A stretch of DNA of 64,000 nt, from contig NZ_LT629700.1 of assembly GCF_900103625.1 (NCBI RefSeq), positions 1,302,001-1,366,000 on the forward strand, in the 5' to 3' direction. Within the stretch, counting starts at the first letter, position 1, and every line of letters starts with the position of its first letter. Position numbers and translations under genes: made by a program. Positions 1 to 9,669 of the stretch are shown here, in pieces. The notes beneath the pieces were generated by a model. That model worked only from the letters and a program-made list of their open reading frames with translations, had not been told where the DNA came from and searched no databases. Source of the stretch: Corynebacterium mycetoides. GTDB lineage: Bacteria > Actinomycetota > Actinomycetes > Mycobacteriales > Mycobacteriaceae.

Positions 1-1
1 C

Positions 2-529
2 GTGCTGTGCATCTACCTCTACCCGGGCAACTCGACGGTGGCGCTCGCCCTTTTAACGGGCCAGGTCGCGGGCGTGAGCCACATGAACCTGATCGTGCTG
101 GCCGTCTCCACAGCGCTGGTAGTCGCCGCGATCGCGGTGCTGTGGCGCCCCCTTCTGTTCGCCTCCGTGGACCCGTACATGGCCGCAGCGCGAGGCGTGA
201 ACGTCCGGTGGTACGCCGTGGCCTTCGGCATCCTGCTGGGCATCGCCTCCGCGCAGGCGGTGCAGGTCGTCGGCGCGCTGCTGGTCATGGCGCTTCTGAT
301 CACCCCGGGGGCATCCGCGGTGGCAATCACCGACAACCCCGTCGCCGCCGTCGCGTGGTCGGTCGTGTTCTCACAGGTCGCCGCCGTCGGCGGTCTCATC
401 CTCTCGCTCGCCCCCGGCGTGCCGATCAGCGTGACGGTCGCCTTCCTCTCGTTCGGCATCTACCTTGTCTGCAGAGGTGTCGAGCACGGCCGGTCGAAAC
501 GCCTGAATCGCCTGGACGCCGCCGCGTGA
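2..529 (+). CDS. metal ABC transporter permease (5' truncated by window)
   Basis: This is the C-terminal part of a ZnuB/MntB/TroC-type (ABC-3 family) membrane permease that would carry Zn, Mn or Fe across the membrane with an ATPase and a binding lipoprotein lying to the left of the window. The visible 175 residues show at least four hydrophobic helices and the family-typical segment with AAARGVN, then a QAVQVVGALLVMALLITPGA stretch. The true start is outside the window. The stop codon overlaps the GTG start of the next gene (GTGA), suggesting co-transcription. The metal cannot be decided from this fragment. Confidence 0.88.
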   Translation: MLCIYLYPGNSTVALALLTGQVAGVSHMNLIVLAVSTALVVAAIAVLWRPLLFASVDPYMAAARGVNVRWYAVAFGILLGIASAQAVQVVGALLVMALLITPGASAVAITDNPVAAVAWSVVFSQVAAVGGLILSLAPGVPISVTVAFLSFGIYLVCRGVEHGRSKRLNRLDAAA

Positions 530-1329
530 GCGCGACCCGCCGCACGTTGCACCACCAGGGCCGCACCCGCCGCTACATCGAGGTTTCCTCCGGTGCTGAC
601 CCGCACACCCTCGTGCTGTTCCTCCACGGCTCCCTGCAATCGGGCAGCGTCGCCCGCAACTTCACGGGGCACACCTTTGACCAGCTCGCCTCGGAGACCA
701 CGACGGTAGTCTACCCGGACGGGGTGGACCGACACTTCAACGACCTGCGCCGCGACTTCGGCGAATCCGCCCGCACCCTCGGCGTCGACGACGTCGGCTT
801 CCTCACCGAGCTCATTCGTCTCTACTCCCCCTCGCGCGTGATCGGCTGCGGCTTCTCCAACGGCGGGCAAATGCTCCTGCGCATGCTTTTCGACGCCCCC
901 CGCACCCTGGACGGCGTCGCCCTCTTCGGCGCGTCCGCCCCCGCCCCGGGCAACACGCTCTGCGCGGAAGACAATTGGGTCCCCACACCGATTCTTACCG
1001 TCCAAGGCACGGCGGACCCGATCGTCCCCTACGGCGGCGGGGTGGCCGGCATCGCGGAGAGCAACCGCGGGCTGACCCGCTCCGCCCTGGACTCGGCCCG
1101 CTACCTCGCCGGGCTCAACCACGCCGGCGCCCACCGAACGCGGCACCCGCGCGACGGCGTGCGGGTGGACGCTTTCACCGGCGGCGCCGGCTCCGCCCCA
1201 GTCGAGCTGTGGTCCATTGAGGGCATGGGACACCTCGTGCCCTCCCCCAAAAAGCTGGATGTGCGCCTCGGGCCGGGCACCGACAAGGTCGTCGGAGCCC
1301 AACTCGTGCGCGACTTCTTCGGCCTTTAG
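526..1329 (+). CDS. PHB depolymerase/LpqC-family esterase
   Basis: A 267-residue alpha/beta hydrolase of the polyhydroxybutyrate depolymerase/feruloyl esterase family. Visible features are the oxyanion segment LFLHGSLQ, the nucleophile elbow GCGFSNGG, an acidic region GTADPIVPY and a late histidine in GMGHLVP, giving a complete Ser-Asp-His triad. There is no signal peptide from the GTG start chosen here, which overlaps the permease stop by GTGA. A longer upstream reading frame exists but only shadows the permease. The natural ester substrate is unknown. It is convergent with the methyltransferase gene, whose 3' end overlaps by 4 bases. Confidence 0.8.
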   Translation: MSATRRTLHHQGRTRRYIEVSSGADPHTLVLFLHGSLQSGSVARNFTGHTFDQLASETTTVVYPDGVDRHFNDLRRDFGESARTLGVDDVGFLTELIRLYSPSRVIGCGFSNGGQMLLRMLFDAPRTLDGVALFGASAPAPGNTLCAEDNWVPTPILTVQGTADPIVPYGGGVAGIAESNRGLTRSALDSARYLAGLNHAGAHRTRHPRDGVRVDAFTGGAGSAPVELWSIEGMGHLVPSPKKLDVRLGPGTDKVVGAQLVRDFFGL

Positions 1330-2288
1330 TCGTCGGCGCCGGCCGTCGCCGCGGCCGCGCGGCGCTGGCGCGCGAACTCGCTGAGGACCACGCCCGCGGC
1401 CACCGAGGCGTTGAGGGACTCCACCCAGCCCTCGGTGGGGATGGACAAGATCACGTCGCAGTTCTCCCGCACGAGTCGCGAGATGCCCTTGCCTTCCGAC
1501 CCGACGACGATGACCACGGGGTCCGTCGCGCCGTCGAAGGTGTCCAGGGTGTGTTCACCGCCGGCGTCGAGGCCTACGACTAGGTAACCGTTGTCCTTGA
1601 ACTCCTTGATGGTGCGGGTAATGTTGACGGCCTTTGCAACAGGCAGGCGCGCCGCCGTGCCCGCCGACGTACGCCACGCCACGCCGGTGACCTGCGCGGA
1701 CCGGCGCTCGGGGATGATCACCCCGTGGCCGCCGAATGCCGCGGTGGAGCGGATGACCGCGCCCAGGTTGCGGGGGTCGGTGATGTTGTCCAGCACAACG
1801 AACATGCCCGTCTGGGCGCGGTCGCGGACCTGCGCCATGAGGTCGAACACGTCGGCGTACTTGTAGGGCTGGATCTTCAGCCCGATGCCCTGGTGCATGC
1901 CGTTGCCGGTCATGTTGTCCAGGTCGCGGCGCGGCACCTCGTGCACCGGCAGGCCCTTGGAGTTGGCCAGGGTGACGGCCTCGGACAGGCGGTCGTCGTG
2001 CGCTGTGCCCTGCGCGACGTACAACGCCTCGGCCGGCACCTTCGCGTGCAGGCACTCCACCACCGGATTGCGGCCGACGACAAGGTCCGCCTTCTCGCGC
2101 TCGTGGCGGCCGGAGTCGCGGCGCTGGCGCTCCAGCTTGCGCTTGTGCGCCGAGTGGTAGACGCGATCCTCCGCCTTCGGGGTGGCCTTCTTGCCCTCGA
2201 GGCCGCGGCGGCGCTGGCCGCCGGAGCCCTTGGTGGCGGCCTTCTTGGACGTCTTGATCACATCGGGTCGCTGGTACGGTTTCGCCAT
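1326..2288 (-). CDS. rlmB: TrmH/SpoU-family RNA 2'-O-methyltransferase (RlmB-like)
   Basis: A 320-residue SpoU-class enzyme that methylates ribose 2'-OH on RNA, probably G2251 of 23S rRNA. A basic, Lys/Arg-rich N-terminal extension (first ~75 residues) precedes the L30e-like substrate-binding domain ([10 protein letters not shown]) and the knotted catalytic domain with the three SpoU motifs: [22 protein letters not shown] and [10 protein letters not shown]. The start ATG at 2288 (MAKPYQRP) is chosen over an in-frame upstream codon because family members begin there. It lies 14 bases downstream of cysS, matching the actinobacterial cysS-methyltransferase pair. Assignment to rRNA rather than tRNA is by family similarity. 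Confidence 0.88.
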   Translation of the reverse strand: MAKPYQRPDVIKTSKKAATKGSGGQRRRGLEGKKATPKAEDRVYHSAHKRKLERQRRDSGRHEREKADLVVGRNPVVECLHAKVPAEALYVAQGTAHDDRLSEAVTLANSKGLPVHEVPRRDLDNMTGNGMHQGIGLKIQPYKYADVFDLMAQVRDRAQTGMFVVLDNITDPRNLGAVIRSTAAFGGHGVIIPERRSAQVTGVAWRTSAGTAARLPVAKAVNITRTIKEFKDNGYLVVGLDAGGEHTLDTFDGATDPVVIVVGSEGKGISRLVRENCDVILSIPTEGWVESLNASVAAGVVLSEFARQRRAAAATAGADD

Positions 2289-2302
2289 CGGGTCAGATTT
2301 CC

Positions 2303-3715
2303 TTAGTTCTTGAGGGCCCACTGCGGGCCGTCGGCGGTGTCGGTCACGTCTATTCCTGCGGCCGCGAGACGGTCGCGCACCTCGTCGGCCGCCGCCCAGT
2401 CTTTAGCCGCGCGGGCCGAGGTGCGGCGCTCCAGCTCCGCCCCGACGAGGACGTCGAGCGCGCGCATCGCAGCCTCTGTTTTCTCGCTGTCCTGAGCGCC
2501 GCCGGCGAGCTCGGACCAGTGCCCGGGATCCACCCCCAGCACGTCGGCCATGGCGCGGACGCGCCCGGCGATCTCAGCGGCTAGGGCGTTGTCGCCGGCG
2601 GCTAGGGCTTTGTTGCCTTCGCGGACCGCGTTGTGGATTTCCGCCAGGGCACGGGGCACCGAGAAGTCGTCGTCAAGCGCCTGCTCGAAGCCGGGAGTCC
2701 AGGTCGACTTCTCTGGGGTGCCGGCGCGGGCGACGAAGTCCTCGATGCGCCGGTAACCGGCGGCGGCCTCGGACAGGGCCTCCGGCGAGTACTCGAGCAC
2801 GCTGCGGTAGTGGGCGGAGCCCAGGTAGTAGCGCAGCTCCACCGGCCGTACGTCGGCGAGCATGTTGTCGATGGAGAGCACGTTGCCCAGGGACTTGGAC
2901 ATCTTCTCGCCCGCCATGGTCACCCAGTGGTTGTGCATCCAGTAGCGGGCGAAGCCGTCGCCCGCCGCGTGCGACTGCGCCGCCTCGTTCTCGTGGTGGG
3001 GGAACTGCAGGTCCAGGCCGCCGCCGTGGATGTCGAACTCTGCGCCCAGGTACCAGGTGGCCATCGCGGAGCACTCGAGGTGCCAGCCCGGCCGGCCGTC
3101 GCCCCACGGCGTCGGCCAGCTCGGTTCGCCGGGTTTGGCGGCCTTCCACAGCGCGAAGTCGTGCGCGCCGCGCTTGCCGTAGGTGTCGGGCTCCCCCTGC
3201 TCCATCTCGTCGACGCGGTTGCCGGAGATGGCCCCGTAGTCGCTGCCCGCGGCGCGCACCCAGGCGTCCACATCGAAGTAGACGGAGCCCTGCGCCTCGT
3301 AGGCGAAGCCGTTTTCGATGAGCCGCCGCATGTAGTCCACCATCTGGGTGACATGTCCGGTCGCCCGCGGCTCCACCGAGGGCGGCAGCACACCGAGCGT
3401 GTTGTAGGCGCGGGTGAACTCGCGCTCGTAGGTGGACACCCACTCCCACCAGGGGCGGCCGTTCTCGGCGGCCTTGGTGAGGATCTTGTCGTCGATGTCG
3501 GTGACGTTGCGCACGAACGCCACGTCGAAGCCCTTCGCCATGAACCAGCGGCGCACGATGTCGAACGCGACCCCGGAGCGCAGGTGGCCGATGTGCGGCG
3601 ACGACTGCGGCGTGGCACCGCACAGGTAGATCGAGACGTGGCCCTGGCGGACCGGCTCGAAATCCCGCAGAGAGCGCGTGGCCGTGTCAAAGATGCGTTG
3701 GTTCCCGGAAGTCAC
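2303..3715 (-). CDS. cysS: cysteine--tRNA ligase
   Basis: Class I aminoacyl-tRNA synthetase of 470 residues that charges tRNA-Cys. It has the HIGH motif as PHIGHLRS, zinc-ligand regions ([29 protein letters not shown]) and the KMSKS loop as KMSKSLGN, followed by the helical DALR anticodon domain. GTG at 3715 ([11 protein letters not shown]) is chosen because the conserved protein begins just before RIFDT; the upstream in-frame extension is low-complexity shadow coding. It is followed directly by the SpoU methyltransferase and preceded by ispF with a 10-base gap, so ispD-ispF-cysS-rlmB form one leftward unit. Confidence 0.96.
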   Translation of the reverse strand: MTSGNQRIFDTATRSLRDFEPVRQGHVSIYLCGATPQSSPHIGHLRSGVAFDIVRRWFMAKGFDVAFVRNVTDIDDKILTKAAENGRPWWEWVSTYEREFTRAYNTLGVLPPSVEPRATGHVTQMVDYMRRLIENGFAYEAQGSVYFDVDAWVRAAGSDYGAISGNRVDEMEQGEPDTYGKRGAHDFALWKAAKPGEPSWPTPWGDGRPGWHLECSAMATWYLGAEFDIHGGGLDLQFPHHENEAAQSHAAGDGFARYWMHNHWVTMAGEKMSKSLGNVLSIDNMLADVRPVELRYYLGSAHYRSVLEYSPEALSEAAAGYRRIEDFVARAGTPEKSTWTPGFEQALDDDFSVPRALAEIHNAVREGNKALAAGDNALAAEIAGRVRAMADVLGVDPGHWSELAGGAQDSEKTEAAMRALDVLVGAELERRTSARAAKDWAAADEVRDRLAAAGIDVTDTADGPQWALKN

Positions 3716-3725
3716 CCTCGCCAGT

Positions 3726-4223
3726 CTAGCCGTTAGCCCGACCCTCACCCTCCGACAGTGCGACCAGCGCGGTGGCGATGGCTGCGCGGCCCTCGCCCGA
3801 ACCGGTGAACCCCATGTGGTCGGTGGTGGTGGCGCTGACACTCACCGGGGCGCCGAGCGCCTCGCCGAGCACCCGCTGCGCGCGCTCGCGCACCGGCCCC
3901 ATTTTCGGCGTCTGGGCGATGAGCTGGGCCGAGGCGTTAACCACGGTGATGCCGCGGGAGCGCAGCAGCTCGCGCAGCTCGCGCAGCAGCTGGGTGCCGC
4001 GCACTCCGTCGTATTCGGGCTTGCTCACGCCCACGAACGAGCCGAGGTCGCCCAAACCAGCGGCCGAGAGCACCGCGTCGACGATCGCGTGGGCGACGAC
4101 GTCGCCGTCCGAGTGGCCCTCGCACCCGTCCACGCCGTCGTGCTCGATGCCCGCTATCCAGCAGGGCTTGCCCTCCTGGATCTGGTGGGCGTCGAAGGCC
4201 GTCCCCACGCGCAGGTTGCTCAC
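3726..4223 (-). CDS. ispF: 2-C-methyl-D-erythritol 2,4-cyclodiphosphate synthase
   Basis: A 165-residue MEP-pathway enzyme that cyclises CDP-ME 2-phosphate to MEcPP with release of CMP. The N-terminal metal site DAHQI, the second metal histidine in [16 protein letters not shown] and the C-terminal [15 protein letters not shown] loop are all present, and the length is normal. GTG at 4223 overlaps the ispD stop (GTGA), so the two are translationally coupled. Some bacteria fuse IspD and IspF; here they remain separate but overlapping. Confidence 0.96.
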   Translation of the reverse strand: MSNLRVGTAFDAHQIQEGKPCWIAGIEHDGVDGCEGHSDGDVVAHAIVDAVLSAAGLGDLGSFVGVSKPEYDGVRGTQLLRELRELLRSRGITVVNASAQLIAQTPKMGPVRERAQRVLGEALGAPVSVSATTTDHMGFTGSGEGRAAIATALVALSEGEGRANG

Positions 4224-4948
4224 TCGAAGTCCTTTCCGTCTGCGCCATTTGCCCCTGCCTCCGCATCCGCGACGATCGAGGCAGCGAGACGCAGGTCCAT
4301 TGGGGTGGTGATCTTGAACGCCAGCGGGTCCCCCTCGACGGTGGTGACGCGCTCGCCGTGCCACTCCATGAGGCTGGCATCGTCCGTGGCGGTGAAACCG
4401 GGGTTGGAGCAGGCGTAGTACGCCTCGTTGGCGCTGCGAAGGGCGCGCAGGTCGAAGCCCTGCGGAGTCTGCACCGCCCGCAGGCTCGCGCGCTCCGGCG
4501 TGCCGGTCACCTCGGTGCCGACGACGGTCTTGATCGTGTCCGCCACCGGCACCACCGGCACCACCGCTCGCTCGCCCCCGGCGACGGAGCGTACGACGCG
4601 CGCGAACATGTCGGGCGGGGTGAGCGCGCGGGCGGCGTCGTGGATGAGCACCACGGCGTCCTCGTCGGCGATGGCTTTCAAGCCCTGCCAGATGGAATCG
4701 GCGCGCTCGGCCCCCCCATGGACGAAGCGCACGTCGTGGTCGGTCAGCGCCCGGCGCGCCGCGGGCTCCATCTCGCGCGAGACAACGACCACGGTGGCGT
4801 CGACAAGCTCGCATGCTCCGATCGCGGCCACGGAGCGCTCGAGGAGGGTGCGCCCGCGCAGGGGCACGAAGGCCTTGGGCACCTCCGCGCCGAGCCGGGT
4901 GCCCTGGCCGGCGGCCGCGACAAGGGCGATGACGCGACGGGTGGGCAT
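4220..4948 (-). CDS. ispD: 2-C-methyl-D-erythritol 4-phosphate cytidylyltransferase
   Basis: A 242-residue nucleotidyltransferase that makes CDP-ME from CTP and MEP. The N-terminal CTP-binding signature reads AAAGQGTRLGAEVPKAF, followed by HDAARALTPP and the conserved D-T-I-K segment (VADTIKTV) and QTPQGF. It begins one base after the carD stop, so carD-ispD-ispF is a tight operon as in mycobacteria. Nothing is missing from the family core. Confidence 0.96.
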   Translation of the reverse strand: MPTRRVIALVAAAGQGTRLGAEVPKAFVPLRGRTLLERSVAAIGACELVDATVVVVSREMEPAARRALTDHDVRFVHGGAERADSIWQGLKAIADEDAVVLIHDAARALTPPDMFARVVRSVAGGERAVVPVVPVADTIKTVVGTEVTGTPERASLRAVQTPQGFDLRALRSANEAYYACSNPGFTATDDASLMEWHGERVTTVEGDPLAFKITTPMDLRLAASIVADAEAGANGADGKDFE

Positions 4949-5551
4949 CTAGTTCTCGTCGTCCTCGTCCGAGCCGAGCTCGTCGTCGAAGCTCAGGTCG
5001 TCCAAGTCGACATCGTCGTCGAAGGCGTCGCGCGGGTCGGCGGAGATCCCGGCCGCGACCTGGCGCTCGATGATTTCCTTGATACCCGCCTCCATCTCGT
5101 CGGCCTTGGCCTCGTCCACCGGCTTGGCCAGCGCGAGCTCGCCCACCAGAATCTGGCGGGCCTTGCCCAGCATGCGCTTCTCGCCGGCGGAGAGCCCCTT
5201 ACCCTGGTCGCGGCGCCACAGGTCGCGCACGACCTCGGCCACCTTGTTGATGTCGCCCGAAGCGAGGCGTTCCTGGTTGGCCTTGTAGCGGCGCGACCAG
5301 TTCCCGGCTTCCTCGACATCCGTCTCGCGCAGCACGGAAAAGACCTTCTGCAGGCCCTCCTCGTTGACCACGTCGCGCACGCCGACCAGCTCCGTGTTCT
5401 TCACGGGCACGCGCACCTCGAGATCCGACTGGAGAATCTTCAGCACGAGGAAGTCGAGGGTCTCCCCGCCCATCTCGCGCTGTTCGATGTCGGCGATGCG
5501 GGCCGCTCCGTGGTGCGGATAGACGACAACTTCTCCGACAGTGAATTCCAT
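4949..5551 (-). CDS. carD: CarD-family RNA polymerase-binding transcription regulator
   Basis: A 200-residue essential-type CarD/CdnL protein. It contacts the RNA polymerase beta subunit with its N-terminal Tudor-like domain ([17 protein letters not shown]) and stabilises open complexes through the helical C-terminal domain, which carries the conserved basic/aromatic [13 protein letters not shown]. An acidic tail ([14 protein letters not shown], ending SDEDDEN) extends beyond the usual ~160-residue mycobacterial length, a feature to be expected in corynebacteria but not functionally assigned. A strong AAGGAG ribosome site precedes the ATG. It is the first gene of the leftward carD-ispD-ispF-cysS-rlmB group. 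Confidence 0.95.
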   Translation of the reverse strand: MEFTVGEVVVYPHHGAARIADIEQREMGGETLDFLVLKILQSDLEVRVPVKNTELVGVRDVVNEEGLQKVFSVLRETDVEEAGNWSRRYKANQERLASGDINKVAEVVRDLWRRDQGKGLSAGEKRMLGKARQILVGELALAKPVDEAKADEMEAGIKEIIERQVAAGISADPRDAFDDDVDLDDLSFDDELGSDEDDEN

Positions 5552-5771
5552 GTCTCTCCTTGCCAGGCCGGGGTTTTAGGGGGGTTTTAGCCCCACAACC
5601 ATACCACTCGCGTACCCGCAGGCACTGGGCCGAGCGTCCCGCCTGCCGGGATTTCGGGCCTCACCGCACGGTATTGCCCCCGCCACACCCCGAAACTGGG
5701 AAAAACCCGCATGAACCCAGTAGTGTTAGCCGGGAAAACTCATGTGCTGATTAATGATGGAGGACATCGAA

Positions 5772-6338
5772 GTGAAGTCCCTGAAGCCGGTTGCCGCCTC
5801 TGCTGTCGCAGCGTCCGCTCTCCTGCTCGCCTCTTGCTCCGCGGGCCAGATTACGCAGACCTCCTCCCAGGTCGCGGCCGTTGACGGAGGGAGTGCTACC
5901 AGCGGAAACGGCGAGGTTGCCGTCCAGGACGTCACTGTCCTCCTCAACGAGGACGGCCGCGCCGCCCTGAAGTTCACCGCCATCAACCAGGACCCGTCGA
6001 TGACAGCCCACCGCCTCACGGCGGTGACCGTGGACGGCCAGGACGTCGACCTGCGCCCGGTGCCGAAGGAAATCCCGACCCAGTGCTCTGTCGTGGGTGA
6101 CTCCGCCGAGGGCATCAAGGCCATTCCGCAGACCGAGTCGGACTGCATCCAGTATGTCGAGACCTCCCTGGACAACGACGCGTTCGCCTACGGCGGCCAC
6201 GTCCCGGTTTCGTTCACCTTCGACGTCGGCACGGTCACCGTCGACGCCGCGATCTCGGCGCCGCTGCTTCCCTCGGGCGAGTCCGAGCGCGGCGAGGGTC
6301 ATGAGGGCCATGAGGGCCACGAAGGCAACAGCCACTAA
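5772..6338 (+). CDS. lpqE: LpqE-like lipoprotein with His-rich tail
   Basis: A secreted 188-residue lipoprotein in the position of Rv3584 (lpqE) between carD and radA. The signal peptide ends in a lipobox LLLASC with Cys22 as the lipidation site. The body is a beta-rich domain (VAVQDVTVLLNEDGRAALKF) of unknown biochemical role. The C terminus carries GHEGHEGHEGNSH, a Glu-Gly-His triplet repeat that could chelate transition metals; this is inference. GTG at 5772 is preferred over ATG at 5754/5757 because GGAGG lies 8 bases upstream and it yields a compact signal peptide. A terminator follows at 6378. Confidence 0.75.
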   Translation: MKSLKPVAASAVAASALLLASCSAGQITQTSSQVAAVDGGSATSGNGEVAVQDVTVLLNEDGRAALKFTAINQDPSMTAHRLTAVTVDGQDVDLRPVPKEIPTQCSVVGDSAEGIKAIPQTESDCIQYVETSLDNDAFAYGGHVPVSFTFDVGTVTVDAAISAPLLPSGESERGEGHEGHEGHEGNSH

Positions 6339-6377
6339 CAGCGCCTAGCCGCCGCTTGTAGACGCCTCCCCGGACGC

Positions 6378-6410
6378 ACCGCAGTTCGCCCCGCGAGCTG
6401 CGGTTTTGTT
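6378..6410 (+). terminator. rho-independent terminator after lpqE-like gene
   Basis: A 12-bp stem (6378-6389 with 6393-6404, one G-T pair) closes a CCC loop and is followed by TTTTGTT. It separates the lipoprotein gene from radA. Confidence 0.75.
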
Positions 6411-6453
6411 GTGAGGGCCGGGCGATGTCGAGGCCGTGTCTTAGAGTGTCGGC

Positions 6454-7836
6454 ATGGCTAAGAAACCTCGCGTGATCCACACCTGCTCCGAGTGCGGGTA
6501 CTCCTCCCCGAAGTGGCTCGGGCGCTGCCCGGAGTGCGGCCAGTGGGGCACGCTGCAGGAGGAGACGCCGCTGACCGCCGCGTCCGGAGCGGCCGGCGGT
6601 GCGCCGCTGCGCGTGCAGGCGCTCGCGCCGGCGTCCCCGGCCCGGCCGATCACCTCCGTCGACGCCGCGGCGACGAAGACGGTGCCCTCGGGTATCGGCG
6701 AGCTCGACCGCGTGCTGGGCTCCGGCGTGGTGCCGGGGTCCGTGGTGCTCATGGCGGGCGAGCCCGGGGTGGGCAAGTCCACCCTGCTGCTGGAGGTCGC
6801 CTCGCGCTGGGCGCGGTTGGGTGGCCGCACCGCCCTCTACGTCACCGCCGAGGAGTCCGCGGGCCAGGTCCGCGCTCGGGCGGAACGCACCGGGGCCCTG
6901 CACGACACGCTGTATCTCGCCGCGGAGTCGAACCTGGACGTCGTGTTCGGGCACGTCGGACAGCTGAAACCCTCGCTGCTCATCGTGGACTCGGTGCAGA
7001 CCATGCATGCCCCCGGGGTGGAGGGGGTGGCGGGCGGTGTCGCCCAGTCGCGCGCCGTGACCGCCGCGCTGACCACGCTGGCCAAGACAACCAACCTACC
7101 CATCCTGCTCGTCGGGCATGTGACCAAGGACGGAAACGTCGCGGGCCCACGCGTGCTCGAGCACCTGGTGGATGTGGTGCTCAACTTCGAGGGCGACAGG
7201 CAATCCAGCCTGCGCATGCTGCGCGGTATCAAGAACCGCTTCGGGGCGACGGACGAGGTCGGCTGCTTCGAGCAAACCGCAGAGGGAATCCGTGAGGTGG
7301 CGGACCCGTCGGGGCTGTTCCTGTCGCACCGCGGCAACACACCCGACGGCTCGGCGGTGACGGTGGCCATGGACGGGGTGCGCCCCATCCTGGCGGAGGT
7401 GCAGGCGCTGACGGTGGACCCGGTGAACAAGAGCCCCCGGCGCGTGGTCACCGGCCTGGACTTCAACCGGGTGCCCATGGTGCTGGCGGTGCTGCAGGCG
7501 CGCTGCAACCAGCGAACGAACGACAAGGACGCCTACGTAGCCACCGTCGGCGGTGTCAAGATCACGGAGACAGCGACCGACCTGGCTGTCGCGCTGGCCA
7601 CGTGGTCGAGCCTGCACGAATCGCCGCTGCCGGAGAAAACCGTCGTCGTGGGTGAGGTGGGCCTCGCGGGCGAGCTGCGCCGCGTGCCCAATCTCGGCCG
7701 CCGCCTGCAGGAAGCTGCCCGGCTGGGGTACGAGTACGCCATTGCCCCGGCCGGGGAAAAGCTTTCTGTGCCCGGGATGCGGGTGGCCCAGGTGTCCACG
7801 CTCGGCGAAGCCATCGCACTTGTCGAAGGGCGATAG
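6454..7836 (+). CDS. radA: DNA repair protein RadA (Sms)
   Basis: A 460-residue RecA-related ATPase that acts in recombinational repair by driving branch migration. The N-terminal zinc finger (CSECGYSSPKWLGRCPECG, residues 10-28), Walker A GEPGVGKST (about residue 105), the RadA-specific KNRFG motif and the Lon-protease-like C-terminal domain are all seen. It is followed by disA after 11 bases, the conserved radA-disA pairing; DisA and RadA are functionally linked in other bacteria. Confidence 0.96.
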   Translation: MAKKPRVIHTCSECGYSSPKWLGRCPECGQWGTLQEETPLTAASGAAGGAPLRVQALAPASPARPITSVDAAATKTVPSGIGELDRVLGSGVVPGSVVLMAGEPGVGKSTLLLEVASRWARLGGRTALYVTAEESAGQVRARAERTGALHDTLYLAAESNLDVVFGHVGQLKPSLLIVDSVQTMHAPGVEGVAGGVAQSRAVTAALTTLAKTTNLPILLVGHVTKDGNVAGPRVLEHLVDVVLNFEGDRQSSLRMLRGIKNRFGATDEVGCFEQTAEGIREVADPSGLFLSHRGNTPDGSAVTVAMDGVRPILAEVQALTVDPVNKSPRRVVTGLDFNRVPMVLAVLQARCNQRTNDKDAYVATVGGVKITETATDLAVALATWSSLHESPLPEKTVVVGEVGLAGELRRVPNLGRRLQEAARLGYEYAIAPAGEKLSVPGMRVAQVSTLGEAIALVEGR

Positions 7837-7847
7837 AATTGCCCACC

Positions 7848-8909
7848 ATGACCGACCCCTCCGCTGACCCGAAGCAGCTGCGCCGCACACTCGAACGCCT
7901 GGCTCCCGGCACGGCCCTGCGAGACGGGTTGGAGCGCATCCAGCGCGGCCACACCGGCGGCCTCATCGTGCTGGGTGACACCCCCGAGGTGATCCAGATC
8001 TGCGACGGCGGCATCGAGTTCGACGTCCCCTTCCAGGCGACCCTTTTGCGTGAGCTGAGCAAGATGGACGGCGCCGTCGTACTCTCCAGTGACGGGTCCC
8101 GGATCGTGCGCGCGAACGTCCAGCTCGTGCCGTCGCCGTCCTACCCCACCGGCGAGACGGGTACACGCCACCGCGCCGCGGAACGCACCGCCCTGCAAAC
8201 CGGGGTACCCACCGTCTCGGTCTCGGCGTCGATGAACACCCTGACCCTCTACGCCCACGGGCAGCGCCACCTGCTGGACGAGCCCGCGGTGCTCTCGGCG
8301 CGCGCCAACCAGGCCCTGTCCACGGTGGAGCGCTACCGCGCCCGGCTCGATCTGGCGGGCCAGCGCCTCTTCGTCGCGGAGATGAATGACTACGCCACCG
8401 TCGCCGACGTCCTCAACGTGCTGCAGCGCCAGATCATGCTGGAACGCGCGGCCAACGACATGGATGAAGGAATCGTGGAGCTGGGTGTCGATTCGCGCCA
8501 GCTCAGGCTGCAGCTCACCGAGCTGCGCGGAAGCATCACCGAGGACATCGAGATGCTCGTGCGCGACTACATCACGTCCCCCACCGTCCCCTCGGACGAG
8601 CAGGTGGCGGACGCGTTGGCCGCCCTGGGCAGGCTGCCCGACTCCGAGCTGCTCAATTCCGCCTCCCTGGCGCGCCCGCTCGGTCTGCCCGCCTCGGAGG
8701 AGAACCTGATGCAGGACGTCTCCCCGCGCGGCTACCGCGCCTTGTCACGGGTGCCCCGGGTGCAGAAGTTTCTCATGGACCAGATCGTCTCCGAGTTCGG
8801 CTCGCTCGCGGAGCTCCTCGCAGCGAGCCCCGAGCGCCTGGCGGGCGCCGAACGGGTCTCCCCGCTGTGGGCGCGCCACATTTACGAGGGGCTGCGCCAC
8901 CTCGCCTAG
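7848..8909 (+). CDS. disA: DNA integrity scanning protein DisA (diadenylate cyclase)
   Basis: A 353-residue octameric enzyme that makes c-di-AMP from two ATP and scans DNA for branched structures. The DAC domain carries the catalytic signature KMDGAVVLSSD and the GTRHRAAER motif; a helical linker follows and the HhH DNA-binding domain ends the protein. ATG at 7848 is used; an in-frame TTG at 7839 sits nearer to a GAAGGG sequence and is an alternative giving three extra residues. It lies directly downstream of radA and ends 6 bases before the convergent Rv3587c-like gene. Confidence 0.95.
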   Translation: MTDPSADPKQLRRTLERLAPGTALRDGLERIQRGHTGGLIVLGDTPEVIQICDGGIEFDVPFQATLLRELSKMDGAVVLSSDGSRIVRANVQLVPSPSYPTGETGTRHRAAERTALQTGVPTVSVSASMNTLTLYAHGQRHLLDEPAVLSARANQALSTVERYRARLDLAGQRLFVAEMNDYATVADVLNVLQRQIMLERAANDMDEGIVELGVDSRQLRLQLTELRGSITEDIEMLVRDYITSPTVPSDEQVADALAALGRLPDSELLNSASLARPLGLPASEENLMQDVSPRGYRALSRVPRVQKFLMDQIVSEFGSLAELLAASPERLAGAERVSPLWARHIYEGLRHLA

Positions 8910-8915
8910 CGGCAC

Positions 8916-9659
8916 CTAACGGATGGTGAAGTCCGCGGGGTTGGAAGCGGTCTCCCCGATCACGGCGTGCAGGTAATACGCCCCGGCGGGCACGGGCTGC
9001 CGGTTGCTGCACTGCCCCGGCCGGGAGCCGGTGGCGGACCAGCGGGCCTCGAACATGCGCGGCTGCCCCGGCTTGAAGGTCTCCTCGCCGGCGACGACCG
9101 GCGGGTAGCAGTCCACGTCAGACCAGATGCGCTGGTTGTTGCCCATGGAGTACACCTCGAACCGCAGCTGCTCGTCGTCCAAGTTGATCACGCAATCGGC
9201 CTTGGTGGGGTTGGTGATCTTCATGTAAAACACCGGCTGATCGCCGGCGGCGTAGCTCGGCTCGCTCGTCTGCGCCTCGATGGTGAGATCGCCGACCTCG
9301 CAAGTGTCCTTCGCGGCGGCATCGACGGTGGAGGAGGCGGTAGACGAGGCGGTCGACGAGGCGGTCGACGATGCAGTAGAAGTCGCCGAGGAGGTAGCCT
9401 CCGTCGCTTCCGTCTCGTCGCTCGGCGCCGGCACCGTCGGCTCCGTGGTGATGTTCTCGGTCGGCGCAGCGGAGGTCGTGCTCTCCCCCGCGCCGCCCGC
9501 GCCGTCCCCGCCGGAGCCGGAGCGCGCCCACGCTGTCAGCCCCCACACCAGCAGACCGACTAGGACGAGGATGACTACCAGCGCGGCCACGCGGCGGCGC
9601 ATGTAGATCTCGGGCGGCAGGGGCCGGTTGTCGGTGCTGCGGTGGGGCTGGTTCGTCAC
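8916..9659 (-). CDS. membrane-anchored Rv3587c-like protein of unknown function
   Basis: A 247-residue protein in the position of M. tuberculosis Rv3587c. It has a short cytosolic segment with PPEIYMRRRVAAL, one transmembrane helix (VVILVLVGLLVWGLTAW), a low-complexity Ser/Thr linker containing four STASST-type repeats, and an extracytoplasmic beta-sandwich-like domain with three to four cysteines (CEVGD, ADCVI, DVDCYPP, GQCSN) likely forming disulfides. GTG at 9659 (VTNQPHRSTDN) is chosen; the longer frame reads into the carbonic anhydrase gene 10 bases upstream. Function is unknown. The N-terminal motif recurs in the sortase at 35841-36509. Confidence 0.75.
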   Translation of the reverse strand: MTNQPHRSTDNRPLPPEIYMRRRVAALVVILVLVGLLVWGLTAWARSGSGGDGAGGAGESTTSAAPTENITTEPTVPAPSDETEATEATSSATSTASSTASSTASSTASSTVDAAAKDTCEVGDLTIEAQTSEPSYAAGDQPVFYMKITNPTKADCVINLDDEQLRFEVYSMGNNQRIWSDVDCYPPVVAGEETFKPGQPRMFEARWSATGSRPGQCSNRQPVPAGAYYLHAVIGETASNPADFTIR

Positions 9660-9669
9660 AGGATTGACT

